From: Pseudomonas sp. CROZ-RG-20F-R04-15
GTDB lineage: Bacteria > Pseudomonadota > Gammaproteobacteria > Pseudomonadales > Pseudomonadaceae
Direction of reading: 5' to 3'
Length of the DNA: 64,000 bases
Assembly (NCBI RefSeq): GCF_022662375.1
Contig: NZ_JAKNQL010000001.1
Location: 310,001 to 374,000 of the forward strand
A program made the position numbers and the translations under genes. Below are positions 36,145-47,763 of the stretch, one piece after another (position 1 is the stretch's first letter; every line of letters begins with the position of its first letter). Under the pieces are notes generated by a model that had not been told where the DNA came from, made no database searches, and worked only from the letters and a program-made list of their open reading frames with translations.

Positions 36145-36771
36145 TCAGCCCTTCAATTCCTTCAAATGCTTGTACACCGTCGCCCGTCCCATGTTCAGCA
36201 CATTGGCCACATAGTTCGAGGCGCTCTTGCCCTTGAACGCGCCCTCGGCGTGCAGCGCCAGCACCAGCTCACGCTTGTGATCGCGGGTCAGCACGTTCAG
36301 GCTCAGTTGCCGCTCGCGCAGCCAGGCGTGGAGGAAGGTGTTGATGCGTTCCTGCCAGTCATCGCGAAACAGTGAGTCCGGTTGCGGGATCAGTTTGCTC
36401 GGTGAGAGGAACAGATCCAGCGCAGCCTTGGCGTTCTCGAACAGCGAAATGTTCAAGTTGATGCACAGCACCGCCAGCGGCAGACCTTCGCTGTCGCGCA
36501 GGACGCTGCTCAGGCTGCGAATCTTCTGGCCGTCCCAATTGAGCTTTTCGTACGGACCGATGTTCCTGTCGCTGACATCCTCGCTGAGCATGTCTTCCAG
36601 TGACGAGTCGTCGCCGATTTCGCGTTTGGACAGGTTGTTGGCGATGTAATCGACCTTCTGTGTGCGCAGGTCATGCAGCACCACTTCGGCGTGCGGAAAG
36701 AACAGTGTGGCGATGGCATCGGCGATGGCGCGGAAGTTATCCAGCGCCGGGTCGAATTCAGGGGCAGTCAT
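36145..36771 (-). CDS. dauR: D-arginine utilisation repressor DauR (YheO-like PAS and HTH)
   Basis: A 208-residue regulator. The N-terminal YheO-type PAS domain (about 10-125) has FPHAEVVLHDL and GLPLAVLCINLNIS; the C-terminal helix-turn-helix contains ASNYVANVLNMGRATVYKHL. In P. aeruginosa DauR represses dauBAR and is relieved by arginine. The frame opens at 36852, but GGAG in front of the ATG at 36771 (MTAPEFDPALDNF) supports the shorter form. It is the last gene of a dauB-dauA-dauR unit on the minus strand. Confidence 0.88.
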   Translation of the reverse strand: MTAPEFDPALDNFRAIADAIATLFFPHAEVVLHDLRTQKVDYIANNLSKREIGDDSSLEDMLSEDVSDRNIGPYEKLNWDGQKIRSLSSVLRDSEGLPLAVLCINLNISLFENAKAALDLFLSPSKLIPQPDSLFRDDWQERINTFLHAWLRERQLSLNVLTRDHKRELVLALHAEGAFKGKSASNYVANVLNMGRATVYKHLKELKG

Positions 36772-36864
36772 GACAGTGGAGCTCCAGGCAGCGTCAACGC
36801 CCCCGTGATCAGGAGGCGCTGCGAGTGTGCCGCAATCCGCTGGGCGCGTCATCCGGATGGACGA

Positions 36865-38125
<1,261 letters not shown>

Positions 38126-38140
38126 AGGATTGCATCAGGC

Positions 38141-39091
38141 TTAATTCTGGTGATGGAGTAGATAAACCGCATTGGCCAGGGCGATGTCTTCCAGGCCCAG
38201 GCCGATTGAGCGGAAAAACACGTGACGGGCGTAACCCGGGCGCTGCACTTTTTCGCTGAGCAGATCGGCGAGGTCACCGACAATGGAATCCTTGCTCCAG
38301 CCATATTGTTCACTGGCAATCAACATCTCACCCGCCGAGCCCGGCGTGGTCAGACGATAGTCGCAGAACACCTGCATGTCGTTAAGACTCTGCGGCGGGA
38401 CTTCGTGGGCGCGGGGGGCATTGGTGCTGATCGAGGTGATCAGCGCCGGTTTGCTCAACGCGGCCGGATCGATCACCGGCCCGGCTGACGAGGTGCAGAG
38501 CATGATCACATCAGCTTCGGCAATGGCGGCTTCGCGGCTGTCAGCGATCTTCAGATTGGGCGTAATGGCTTTCAACAGTGATTGAGTTTGCGCGTCGGCG
38601 GACAAACTTGGCGAATACAGGCTGATGCTCTGCCAGTCACGCAGCGACTTCACGTAATGCAGATGCGCCTGCGCAACCTTGCCGCTGCCGATGATTGCCA
38701 GTCGCGTGGCATTCAACGGTGCGAGGGCGTCGACCGCTACGGCCGTGGTTGCGGCAGTACGCGCGGTGGTCAGTTCAGCGGCATCACAGAGCAGCAGCGG
38801 TTGACCGGTTTTCATCGACATCAACAGCGTCCACGCCGTCACCAGCGGGCCTTGCTCACGAACGATGTAGGGCGAGGTCTTCACACCGTACACGCCGTCT
38901 TCAGCCAATACGCCCAAGTAGTTGATGAAGTCGCCGGCACCCTGCGGGAACTCCACCAGTTGCTGCGCCGGCTGCACGGCGTTCCCGGCGGCGAGGTCGC
39001 GAAACAGCTTGCGCAATATCTGCGGTACATCGATGCGCGCCAGCAGCTCGCGGGCCTGATGCTGGTCGATCACGTAGGGCGTACTGGACAT
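38141..39091 (-). CDS. dauB: NAD(P)H-dependent L-arginine-forming dehydrogenase DauB (ornithine cyclodeaminase family)
   Basis: A 316-residue protein of the ornithine cyclodeaminase/mu-crystallin family. The dinucleotide-binding loop is IIGSGKVAQAHLHYV; other blocks are DFINYLGVLAEDGVYGVKTS and ISTNAPRAHEVP. In P. aeruginosa DauB reduces the 2-oxo acid from D-arginine to L-arginine. The ATG at 39091 follows GGAG by 7 bases; a frame to 39115 lacks support. It leads the dauBAR unit, and its promoter contains a GTCC-N5-GGAC palindrome. Confidence 0.88.
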   Translation of the reverse strand: MSSTPYVIDQHQARELLARIDVPQILRKLFRDLAAGNAVQPAQQLVEFPQGAGDFINYLGVLAEDGVYGVKTSPYIVREQGPLVTAWTLLMSMKTGQPLLLCDAAELTTARTAATTAVAVDALAPLNATRLAIIGSGKVAQAHLHYVKSLRDWQSISLYSPSLSADAQTQSLLKAITPNLKIADSREAAIAEADVIMLCTSSAGPVIDPAALSKPALITSISTNAPRAHEVPPQSLNDMQVFCDYRLTTPGSAGEMLIASEQYGWSKDSIVGDLADLLSEKVQRPGYARHVFFRSIGLGLEDIALANAVYLLHHQN

Positions 39092-39125
39092 GTCAGGCTC
39101 CGAAAATGCAAACATAAACTTATTT

Positions 39126-39138
39126 GTCCATTATGGAC
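39126..39138. promoter_or_regulatory. Palindromic operator core before dauB
   Basis: GTCC ATTAT GGAC with AT-rich flanks, similar to the 35151-35183 palindrome in core and spacing. It lies 35 bp above the dauB ATG. Confidence 0.5.
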
Positions 39139-39181
39139 TTTTAGTTTTGCCGGGCAAGCACCTGATGAAAATCCGCGCGAA

Positions 39182-39219
39182 AAAAAAGCGCAGTCCGTTG
39201 CCGGCTGCGCTTTTCTTTT
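39182..39219 (-). terminator. Rho-independent terminator after rhlB
   Basis: AAAAGCGCAG and CTGCGCTTTT form an A/T-flanked stem. It lies 10 bp after the rhlB stop and may also work for the other strand. Confidence 0.85.
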
Positions 39220-39228
39220 AGACGTCGC

Positions 39229-40707
39229 TTATTGCGGACGCTTGCGCTCAACCGCACGCAGCAAGTGCGTCGGCGGCGTTTCACAGCTGATCTTGCGACC
39301 GAGCTTCTCTTCGATGGACGGCAACTGATAGGAGTCGTCTTCACCGGCGAAGCTGATCGATACGCCATCGGCGCCAGCGCGACCGGTACGGCCGATGCGG
39401 TGCACGTAGTCGTCCGGGACTTCCGGCAGGGTGAAGTTGATCACGTGGCTGATGCCGTCGATGTGGATACCACGACCGGCGACATCGGTGGCGACCAGTA
39501 CACGAATCTTGCCTTCGCGGAAACCTTCCAGCGTCTTGATGCGCTTGTGTTGCGGCACATCACCAGACAATTGCGCAGCGTTGATGCCGTCACGCACCAA
39601 ACGCTCTTCGATACGACGCACTTCGTCTTTGCGGTTGGCAAACACGATCACGCGTTCCCAGCCGTTATCGTTGACCAAGTTGTAGAGCAGTTTGTATTTG
39701 TCGGCACCGGCGACCGCATAGATGTGCTGCTCGACGTTTTCGTTGGCCACGTTCTGCGACTCGATCTCGACGATCGACGGGTCGGTGGTCCACTGCTTGG
39801 CGAGGTTCATCACGTCTTCGGTGAAGGTCGCGGAAAACAGCAGGGTCTGACGCTCGGACTTCGGTGGGGTCTGGCGGATGATCTGGCGCACTTGCGGGAT
39901 GAAACCCATGTCGAGCATGCGGTCGGCTTCGTCCAGCACCATCACTTCGACCATGTCCAGGTGCACATCGCCGCGCTGGTTGAAGTCGAGCAGGCGGCCC
40001 GGGGTCGCCACAAGAATGTCGCAGTGGCGCGCTTCGAGGTGCTTGAGCTGCTTGTCGAAGTCCATACCGCCAACAAACGTCATGACGTTGAGGCCGGTGT
40101 ACTTGGTCAGGTCAGCGGCGTCCTTGGCGATCTGCACCACCAGTTCACGGGTCGGCGCGATGATCAGCGCACGGGGTTCGCCCATGTAACGTTCTTTCGG
40201 CGGCGGCGTTTGCAGCAATTGAGTGATGATCGAGATCAGGAACGCGGCGGTTTTACCGGTACCGGTCTGTGCGCGGCCAATGGCGTCTTTGCCGGCGAGG
40301 GTGAAGCCCAGCACCTGCGCCTGGATCGGCGTGCAATACGGGAAGCCCAGATCCTGAATGGCGTGCATCAGTTCTGGCGACAGCTTGAAATCGTGGAAGC
40401 GGGTTTTGCCTTCCTGTGGCTCGACGACGAAGTCTTCGAGTTTCCATGGAATGACCGGTGCCTTGGGCTTCGGTTCGCGGCGAGGTTTGGCCGGTTTCGG
40501 CGCTTCGCTCTGCGCAGGCTCAGCGGCGATTGGCTCGGCCGGTGCGGGTTTCGGTTGCTGTTTCGGTGCCGCTACGGGAGCGGGGCGGTCGGCCTGTGGG
40601 GCATCGGTGCGATGACCGGGGGCGTGCGACGGCGCACTGGGAACTGGCGCGAGCTGCTCAGCCTCGCTTTTACCGAACATCTTCTTGAGTGCTTTGAGCA
40701 CGGTCAT
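39229..40707 (-). CDS. rhlB: DEAD-box ATP-dependent RNA helicase RhlB
   Basis: A 492-residue RNA helicase. An N-terminal proline/alanine-rich extension (about 1-90) precedes the helicase core: Q motif [10 protein letters not shown], Walker [23 protein letters not shown] box [16 protein letters not shown], and the C-terminal motif [10 protein letters not shown]. In gamma-proteobacteria RhlB works with RNase E in the degradosome. The long low-complexity N terminus is typical for Pseudomonas. It is monocistronic, upstream of the dau genes on the same strand. Confidence 0.92.
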   Translation of the reverse strand: MTVLKALKKMFGKSEAEQLAPVPSAPSHAPGHRTDAPQADRPAPVAAPKQQPKPAPAEPIAAEPAQSEAPKPAKPRREPKPKAPVIPWKLEDFVVEPQEGKTRFHDFKLSPELMHAIQDLGFPYCTPIQAQVLGFTLAGKDAIGRAQTGTGKTAAFLISIITQLLQTPPPKERYMGEPRALIIAPTRELVVQIAKDAADLTKYTGLNVMTFVGGMDFDKQLKHLEARHCDILVATPGRLLDFNQRGDVHLDMVEVMVLDEADRMLDMGFIPQVRQIIRQTPPKSERQTLLFSATFTEDVMNLAKQWTTDPSIVEIESQNVANENVEQHIYAVAGADKYKLLYNLVNDNGWERVIVFANRKDEVRRIEERLVRDGINAAQLSGDVPQHKRIKTLEGFREGKIRVLVATDVAGRGIHIDGISHVINFTLPEVPDDYVHRIGRTGRAGADGVSISFAGEDDSYQLPSIEEKLGRKISCETPPTHLLRAVERKRPQ

Positions 40708-40804
40708 CTCATCAATTGGTTAAGGAATGTACGCCGGCCAGTGTAATGCAAGAAACGGGCGCGGCGTAGGGGGAGGGATCAAAGGGCGATTTTAATCTCG
40801 ACGC

Positions 40805-41928
<1,124 letters not shown>

Positions 41929-42960
41929 ATGAAGATGTTGAAATCCACTCTGGCGATCGTGACTGCAGCAACAGTTCTCGGCGTCAGCGGGTTCGCTCAG
42001 GCGGGTGCAACCCTGGATGCGGTGCAGAAGAAAGGTTTCGTGCAGTGTGGCGTAAGCGACGGTCTGCCGGGCTTCTCGGTTCCGGACGCTACCGGCAAGA
42101 TCCTCGGGATCGACGCTGACGTCTGCCGCGCTGTGGCCGCTGCCGTATTCGGCGACGCGACCAAGGTCAAGTTCAGTCAGTTGAACGCCAAGGAGCGCTT
42201 CACCGCGCTGCAATCGGGCGAGATCGACATCCTGTCGCGCAACACCACCATGACCAGTTCGCGTGACGCGGGCATGGGCCTGAAATTCCCGGGCTTCATT
42301 ACCTACTACGACGGCATCGGCTTCCTGGTAAACAACAAGCTGGGCGTGAAGAGTGCCAAAGAGCTCGACGGTGCAACCATCTGCATCCAGGCCGGTACCA
42401 CCACCGAGCTGAACGTTTCCGACTACTTCCGTGGCAACGGTCTGAAGTACACCCCGATCACTTTCGACACCTCCGATGAAAGCGCCAAGTCGCTGGAATC
42501 CGGTCGTTGCGACGTGCTGACCTCCGACAAGTCCCAGTTGTTCGCCCAGCGCAGCAAGCTGGCCTCGCCGAAGGACTACGTGGTTCTGCCGGAAACCATT
42601 TCCAAAGAGCCTCTGGGCCCAGTCGTACGTAATGGCGACGACGAGTGGCTGGCCATCGTGCGTTGGGTTGGCTACGCGCTGCTCAACACCGAAGAAGCCG
42701 GCATCACTTCGAAGAACGTCGAAGCTGAAGCCAAGTCGACCAAGAACCCGGACGTCGCCCGTATGCTCGGCGCTGACGGCGAGTACGGCAAAGACCTGAA
42801 ACTGCCGAAAGACTGGGTTGTGCAGATCGTCAAACAAGTCGGCAACTACGGCGAAATCTTCGAGAAAAACCTCGGCAAGAGCACTCCGCTGGAAATCGAC
42901 CGCGGCTTGAACGCCCTGTGGAATAACGGCGGCATTCAGTACGCACCACCAGTGCGCTAA
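41929..42960 (+). CDS. aapJ: General L-amino-acid ABC transporter binding protein AapJ
   Basis: A 343-residue periplasmic binding protein for a wide range of L-amino acids. The signal peptide ends GFAQA near residue 24. The family 3 fold is seen in VQCGVSDGLPGFSVPD, GIDADVCRAVAAAVFG and the length typical of AapJ/BztA (longer than other family 3 members). It is the first gene of aapJQMP. A strong hairpin after the stop probably reduces read-through into the permease genes, keeping the binding protein in excess. Confidence 0.94.
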   Translation: MKMLKSTLAIVTAATVLGVSGFAQAGATLDAVQKKGFVQCGVSDGLPGFSVPDATGKILGIDADVCRAVAAAVFGDATKVKFSQLNAKERFTALQSGEIDILSRNTTMTSSRDAGMGLKFPGFITYYDGIGFLVNNKLGVKSAKELDGATICIQAGTTTELNVSDYFRGNGLKYTPITFDTSDESAKSLESGRCDVLTSDKSQLFAQRSKLASPKDYVVLPETISKEPLGPVVRNGDDEWLAIVRWVGYALLNTEEAGITSKNVEAEAKSTKNPDVARMLGADGEYGKDLKLPKDWVVQIVKQVGNYGEIFEKNLGKSTPLEIDRGLNALWNNGGIQYAPPVR

Positions 42961-42967
42961 TGGTTCT

Positions 42968-42996
42968 ATCACCCGGCGGGCCAACCGCCGGGTGAT
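42968..42996 (+). terminator. Intercistronic hairpin between aapJ and aapQ
   Basis: ATCACCCGGCGG, five bases, CCGCCGGGTGAT: a perfect 12-bp stem without an adjacent T run. It likely stabilises the aapJ message and partly terminates. Confidence 0.75.
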
Positions 42997-43026
42997 GTTC
43001 TTGTTCCATTTTTTGCGGGGCACTTC

Positions 43027-44208
43027 ATGCAAAATTCAATCGGCGCACCTAAGCAGAGGTTTAGCCTCAGCGATCCACGAGTGCGTGCGTGGCTATTCCA
43101 GATCATCACCGTTGTGGCGGTGGTCTCGCTGGGCTGGTACTTGTTCGACAACACGCAAACCAACCTTCAGCACCGGGGCATTACCTCCGGTTTCGGCTTT
43201 CTGGAGCGCAGTGCCGGGTTCGGCATCGCTCAACACCTGATCGACTACACAGAAGCGGACAGCTATGCCCGCGTCTTTGTCATCGGTCTGCTCAATACCC
43301 TGTTGGTGACCGTGATCGGCGTGATTCTGGCGACGATCCTCGGTTTCATCATCGGTGTGGCGCGGCTGTCGCAGAACTGGATCATCAGCAAACTGGCGAC
43401 TGTATATGTGGAGGTGTTCCGCAACATTCCGCCGCTGCTGCAAATCCTATTCTGGTACTTCGCGGTATTCCTGACCATGCCGGGACCGCGCAACAGCCAT
43501 AACTTCGGCGACACCTTTTTCGTCAGCAGCCGTGGCCTGAACATGCCGGCCGCACTGGCTGCCGACGGTTTCTGGGCGTTCGTGATCAGCGTCGTGGTGG
43601 CCATTGTCGGCATCGTGCTGATGTGCCGCTGGGCCAACAAGCGCTTCGAAGCAACCGGCGTTCCTTTCCACAAGTTCTGGGTGGGCCTGGCGATTCTGCT
43701 GGTGATCCCGGCGTTGTGCGCACTGATCTTCGGCGCTCCGCTGCACTGGGAAATGCCCAAGCTGCAGGGCTTTAACTTTGTTGGCGGCTGGGTGCTGATC
43801 CCGGAACTGCTTGCCTTGACCCTGGCGTTGACCGTGTACACCGCGGCGTTCATCGCCGAGATCGTGCGCTCGGGTATCAAGTCGGTTAGCCACGGCCAGA
43901 CTGAAGCGGCGCGTTCGCTCGGCCTGCGCAACGGCCCGACCCTGCGCAAGGTGATCATTCCGCAAGCCCTGCGCGTGATCATTCCGCCGCTGACCAGCCA
44001 ATACCTCAACCTGGCGAAAAACTCTTCGCTGGCGGCCGGTATCGGTTACCCGGAAATGGTGTCGCTGTTTGCCGGCACCGTGCTCAACCAGACCGGTCAG
44101 GCGATCGAAGTGATTGCCATCACCATGAGCGTGTACCTGGCGATCAGTATCAGCATTTCCCTGCTGATGAACTGGTACAACAAGCGCATTGCGCTGATCG
44201 AGCGGTAA
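43027..44208 (+). CDS. aapQ: Amino-acid ABC transporter permease AapQ
   Basis: A 393-residue inner-membrane permease. There is one helix near the N terminus (about 23-40), a cluster from 75 on, and a large insertion between helices typical of AapQ/BztB. The EAA loop is GQTEAARSLGLRNGPTLRKV, which contacts the ATPase AapP. LLIVEVFRNIPPLLQ-like YVEVFRNIPPLLQILFWYF is also a family mark. It pairs with AapM, 10 bp downstream. Confidence 0.94.
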   Translation: MQNSIGAPKQRFSLSDPRVRAWLFQIITVVAVVSLGWYLFDNTQTNLQHRGITSGFGFLERSAGFGIAQHLIDYTEADSYARVFVIGLLNTLLVTVIGVILATILGFIIGVARLSQNWIISKLATVYVEVFRNIPPLLQILFWYFAVFLTMPGPRNSHNFGDTFFVSSRGLNMPAALAADGFWAFVISVVVAIVGIVLMCRWANKRFEATGVPFHKFWVGLAILLVIPALCALIFGAPLHWEMPKLQGFNFVGGWVLIPELLALTLALTVYTAAFIAEIVRSGIKSVSHGQTEAARSLGLRNGPTLRKVIIPQALRVIIPPLTSQYLNLAKNSSLAAGIGYPEMVSLFAGTVLNQTGQAIEVIAITMSVYLAISISISLLMNWYNKRIALIER

Positions 44209-44218
44209 GGAAAAGCGC

Positions 44219-45313
44219 ATGAGTACTCATACTTTCAAACCCGACATGCCCCCACCGAACAGTAGCATCGGCGTGGTGGCGTGGATGCGCGCGAACATGT
44301 TCTCCAGCTGGCTCAATACCCTGCTGACGCTGTTTGCGTTCTACCTGATCTACCTCGTGGTGCCACCGATCCTCAGTTGGGCAATCATTGATGCCAACTG
44401 GGTCGGCACCACCCGCGCCGATTGCACCAAGGACGGCGCCTGCTGGGTGTTCATTCAGCAGCGTTTCGGCCAGTTCATGTACGGCTACTACCCGACGGAG
44501 TTGCGCTGGCGCGTGGACCTGACTGTGTGGCTGGCGGTGATCGGCGCGGCGCCTTTGTTCATCTCCCGCGTACCGCATAAAGCGATCTACGGGCTGAGCT
44601 TTCTGGTGCTGTACCCGATCATTGCCTTCACCCTGCTGCACGGCGGTTTCGGCCTGACCAATGTGGCGACCAGCCAATGGGGCGGCCTGATGCTGACCCT
44701 GGTGATTGCCACCGTCGGTATCGCCGGTGCGTTGCCACTGGGGATTGTGCTGGCGCTGGGCCGTCGTTCGAACATGCCGGCGATTCGTGTGGTCTGCGTG
44801 ACCTTCATCGAATTCTGGCGCGGCGTGCCGTTGATCACGGTGCTGTTCATGTCCTCGGTGATGCTGCCGCTGTTCCTGCCCGAAGGCATGAACTTCGACA
44901 AGCTGCTGCGGGCGCTGATCGGCGTGATCCTGTTCCAGTCGGCCTATGTGGCTGAAGTGGTGCGCGGCGGTCTGCAAGCGATCCCCAAAGGTCAGTACGA
45001 AGCGGCTGCAGCGATGGGTCTCGGTTACTGGCGTTCGATGGGCCTGGTGATCCTGCCGCAAGCCCTGAAGCTGGTGATCCCCGGCATCGTCAACACCTTC
45101 ATTGCGCTGTTCAAGGACACCAGTCTGGTGATCATCATCGGCCTGTTTGACCTGCTCAACAGCGTCAAGCAAGCCGCTGCCGATCCGAAATGGCTGGGCA
45201 TGGCCACCGAAGGCTACGTGTTCGCCGCCCTGGTGTTCTGGATTTTCTGTTTTGGTATGTCGCGCTATTCCATGCATCTGGAACGCAAGCTCGACACTGG
45301 CCACAAGCGTTAG
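44219..45313 (+). CDS. aapM: Amino-acid ABC transporter permease AapM
   Basis: A 364-residue inner-membrane permease, partner of AapQ. Hydrophobic helices cover most of its length; VTFIEFWRGVPLITVLFMSS and the EAA loop GQYEAAAAMGLGYWRSMGLV are the expected motifs. It starts at an ATG after GGAAAAGCGC. aapP follows 11 bp after its stop. Confidence 0.94.
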   Translation: MSTHTFKPDMPPPNSSIGVVAWMRANMFSSWLNTLLTLFAFYLIYLVVPPILSWAIIDANWVGTTRADCTKDGACWVFIQQRFGQFMYGYYPTELRWRVDLTVWLAVIGAAPLFISRVPHKAIYGLSFLVLYPIIAFTLLHGGFGLTNVATSQWGGLMLTLVIATVGIAGALPLGIVLALGRRSNMPAIRVVCVTFIEFWRGVPLITVLFMSSVMLPLFLPEGMNFDKLLRALIGVILFQSAYVAEVVRGGLQAIPKGQYEAAAAMGLGYWRSMGLVILPQALKLVIPGIVNTFIALFKDTSLVIIIGLFDLLNSVKQAAADPKWLGMATEGYVFAALVFWIFCFGMSRYSMHLERKLDTGHKR

Positions 45314-45324
45314 GAGTTCTGTAA

Positions 45325-46089
45325 ATGAGTGAAGCAATCAAAAAGCCTGTGGGTCCTGAAGGCATTATTCAGATGCAGGGCGTCAACAAGTGGTACGGCC
45401 AGTTCCACGTGCTGAAAGACATCAACCTCAACGTCAAACAGGGCGAGCGTATCGTCCTGTGCGGGCCGTCGGGTTCCGGTAAGTCGACGACGATTCGTTG
45501 CCTCAATCGTCTGGAAGAACACCAGCAGGGCCGCATCGTCGTCGACGGCGTGGAACTGACCAACGACCTCAAGCAGATCGAAGCGATCCGCCGCGAAGTC
45601 GGCATGGTGTTCCAGCACTTCAACCTGTTCCCGCACCTGACCATTTTGCAGAACTGCACCCTGGCGCCGATGTGGGTACGCAAGATGCCCAAGCGCAAGG
45701 CCGAGGAAATCGCCATGCATTACCTGGAGCGCGTACGCATTCCGGAGCAGGCGCACAAATTCCCGGGGCAACTGTCCGGTGGTCAACAGCAGCGTGTGGC
45801 GATTGCTCGCGCGCTGTGCATGAAACCGAAAATCATGCTGTTCGATGAACCGACTTCAGCGCTCGATCCGGAGATGGTGAAGGAAGTACTCGACACCATG
45901 ATCGGTCTGGCTGAAGACGGCATGACCATGCTCTGCGTGACCCACGAAATGGGCTTTGCCCGCACCGTTGCGAACCGCGTGATCTTCATGGACAAGGGTG
46001 AAATCGTTGAGCAAGCGGCGCCGAATGACTTCTTCGATAATCCGCAGAATGAGCGGACGAAGTTGTTCTTGAGTCAGATTTTGCATTGA
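45325..46089 (+). CDS. aapP: Amino-acid ABC transporter ATPase AapP
   Basis: A 254-residue nucleotide-binding subunit. Walker [11 protein letters not shown] loop [11 protein letters not shown], signature [15 protein letters not shown], Walker [13 protein letters not shown] and H loop CVTHEM are all present. It energises AapQM. GGAG precedes the ATG. It is the last gene of aapJQMP and is followed by a terminator. Confidence 0.96.
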   Translation: MSEAIKKPVGPEGIIQMQGVNKWYGQFHVLKDINLNVKQGERIVLCGPSGSGKSTTIRCLNRLEEHQQGRIVVDGVELTNDLKQIEAIRREVGMVFQHFNLFPHLTILQNCTLAPMWVRKMPKRKAEEIAMHYLERVRIPEQAHKFPGQLSGGQQQRVAIARALCMKPKIMLFDEPTSALDPEMVKEVLDTMIGLAEDGMTMLCVTHEMGFARTVANRVIFMDKGEIVEQAAPNDFFDNPQNERTKLFLSQILH

Positions 46090-46106
46090 TGGTTTGTGTG
46101 TGAATC

Positions 46107-46137
46107 AAACCCGGCCTTGTGCCGGGTTTGTTTTTTT
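46107..46137 (+). terminator. Rho-independent terminator of aapJQMP
   Basis: AAACCCGGC, five bases, GCCGGGTTT, then GTTTTTTT. It lies 18 bp after the aapP stop, just before the convergent antitoxin gene. Confidence 0.92.
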
Positions 46138-46140
46138 GGG

Positions 46141-46629
46141 TCAGGAAACGGTGAGGGTTTCGTGTTCCTTGTGCACGGTGTGCGTGAAACCTCGCAGGTC
46201 TGCGCCTTCAGCCAAGGTCTGGATATCGACGAGCATATAGGGATGACGATCCAATAGACGCATCAGCAGCACCAATGCTTTGGGTGGAAGTAACTCGCCG
46301 CGTTCGTAGCGAGAGAATGCGTTATGCCCGCCACCAGAGAGCAGTTGCACCGTCTCTTTTTGCGTCAGGTGCAATTTGCGCCGAATACGTTTCATCTCGG
46401 CGCCGATCATTTGTCTGCCAGCGAGAACCAACTCGTCACCGGCGTCACAGTAACGCTGTGCACTGTCGGTGTCGAAATCCCATTCCACTTCACCGCACTT
46501 CTGGCACTCCCAACCAGACAGATCGTCTACACGGCGCTCCATGCCTTTGACACTCAGGGTTTCTCCTCGACCCTGGAAATGCCTCATTCCCTCACGTGCA
46601 CCGCAGCTGACACATTGCTGGGTTTTCAT
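46141..46629 (-). CDS. mqsA: MqsA-family antitoxin (zinc finger and HTH)
   Basis: A 162-residue antitoxin. The N-terminal zinc-binding domain has CVSC (6, 9) and CQKC (42, 45); the C-terminal Xre-type helix-turn-helix (about 70-130) contains RKLHLTQKETVQLL and NAFSRYERGE. It would neutralise the MqsR toxin and repress the operon. It is about 30 residues longer than E. coli MqsA (131), with a C-terminal tail ADLRGFTHTVHKEHE. Its ATG overlaps the toxin stop by 4 bp. Confidence 0.9.
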   Translation of the reverse strand: MKTQQCVSCGAREGMRHFQGRGETLSVKGMERRVDDLSGWECQKCGEVEWDFDTDSAQRYCDAGDELVLAGRQMIGAEMKRIRRKLHLTQKETVQLLSGGGHNAFSRYERGELLPPKALVLLMRLLDRHPYMLVDIQTLAEGADLRGFTHTVHKEHETLTVS

Positions 46630-46937
46630 GGGTTTTTCTCCTTGAAGGAGATTACCGGTGGGCTGCCGCCGGGGCGGTAGGTCACCTTGATGTAAATCTC
46701 CTGGTCTCGTGAATTGATGTGATACACGTCTTGCCAGATTCGATGATCGTCATAAGTAGTCATCGATTTGTACAGCATCCTGGTTTTTAGCTCGAAAATG
46801 ATCTCCAGCATTTCGCTAAGGTTGAAGCCGAGCTTCTCAGCTGATTTGACCGAAGCTTTGGTGAAAGCTTTTTGACCTAACCGCCGCACCTCAGCCTTGA
46901 TCACCGCCAGCTCGTAATGGGGTGTGTTCTTTTCCAT
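46626..46937 (-). CDS. mqsR: MqsR-family toxin (mRNA interferase)
   Basis: A 103-residue RelE-like ribonuclease toxin. The family block YKSMTTYDDHRIWQDVYH is intact, with the Lys, Gln and a later Tyr (EIYIKVTY) expected at the active site, and a C-terminal VISFKEK as in E. coli MqsR, which cuts mRNA at GCU/GCA. It starts MEKNTPHYEL. Toxin first, antitoxin second is the MqsRA order. A palindrome lies 24 bp upstream. Confidence 0.9.
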   Translation of the reverse strand: MEKNTPHYELAVIKAEVRRLGQKAFTKASVKSAEKLGFNLSEMLEIIFELKTRMLYKSMTTYDDHRIWQDVYHINSRDQEIYIKVTYRPGGSPPVISFKEKNP

Positions 46938-46960
46938 AAGAAACCAAAACCCTGTCCCTG

Positions 46961-46983
46961 AAATTACCCTTAAAGGGTAATTT
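46961..46983. promoter_or_regulatory. Palindromic operator of mqsRA
   Basis: AAATTACCCTT, one base, AAGGGTAATTT: perfect 11-base arms. The core ACCCTTAAAGGGT resembles the E. coli MqsA site type AACCT-N-AGGTT. It sits where the promoter would be, fitting autorepression. Confidence 0.7.
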
Positions 46984-47049
46984 TGACCAATCGAAAATGC
47001 CGCTCCATGTGTCTCCGATTGACCCTAGGTGGTTGCCGTCCTACACGGG

Positions 47050-47091
47050 TCTGACTAACATGTCAGAAAATTCATCCTATGATTGGATGAA
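47050..47091. promoter_or_regulatory. Two inverted repeats before the GntR gene
   Basis: TCTGAC-N6-GTCAGA (47050-47067) and TTCATCC-N7-GGATGAA (47071-47091). Either could be the autoregulatory operator of the GntR regulator that begins 12 bp later. Confidence 0.4.
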
Positions 47092-47103
47092 AGGGCGAAT
47101 CCT

Positions 47104-47763
47104 ATGTCAGACATTTCTCCACTCATCAAACGATCCTTGGTCGATCAGGCCTTGGATCAACTCCGTCAGCGCATCAACAGCGGTGCCTGGCAGGTCGGCG
47201 AGCGATTGCCGACCGAACCCGAGCTGTGCGCCGAACTGGGCATCAGCCGCAACACCGTGCGCGAGGCCATGCGCGTGCTGGCGTTTTCCGGATTGATCGA
47301 GATTCGCCAGGGCGACGGCAGTTATCTGCGCGCAGTGGTCGATCCGATGGATACCCTGAAAGCGCTATCGCAATGCTCGCTGGAACAGGCGCGGGAAACC
47401 CGCCACATCCTCGAAGTCGAAGCCATCGGCCTGGCGGCGTTACGTCGCACGGAAGAAGACCTTGTCGCATTGCGCGAGGCGCTCGGCACCAGCGGCAGTC
47501 ACTACCACGGCGATCTCGATACCTACATTGCTTGCGATCTGGTGTTTCACCGCCGGCTGGTCGATGCTGCGCGCAACCCGACCCTCAGCGAGTTGTATCG
47601 CTATTTCTCCAGCATCGTCGGCGCGCAATTGCGCCAGACCCTGAACATCGTCCCGCGCCGTCAGGAAGTGTTCGACCTGCACATCGAGTTGCTCGATGCG
47701 GTCGAACAACGCGACCCGGAACGGGCCAAAGCTTTGTCGAGGCAGTTGATCAATGAACCTTGA
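47104..47763 (+). CDS. FadR-subfamily GntR transcriptional regulator
   Basis: A 219-residue regulator. The N-terminal winged helix (about 10-75) has WQVGERLPTEPELCAELGIS and NTVREAMRVLAFSGLIEIR; the C-terminal FCD domain is helical with metal-type residues in DLVFHRRLVDAARN and FDLHIELLDAV. The ATG at 47104 follows AAGGG; an in-frame TTG at 47083 is less likely. Its stop overlaps the start of a CynX-type transporter by 11 bp, so they form an operon and the regulator probably senses the transported compound. Confidence 0.9.
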   Translation: MSDISPLIKRSLVDQALDQLRQRINSGAWQVGERLPTEPELCAELGISRNTVREAMRVLAFSGLIEIRQGDGSYLRAVVDPMDTLKALSQCSLEQARETRHILEVEAIGLAALRRTEEDLVALREALGTSGSHYHGDLDTYIACDLVFHRRLVDAARNPTLSELYRYFSSIVGAQLRQTLNIVPRRQEVFDLHIELLDAVEQRDPERAKALSRQLINEP

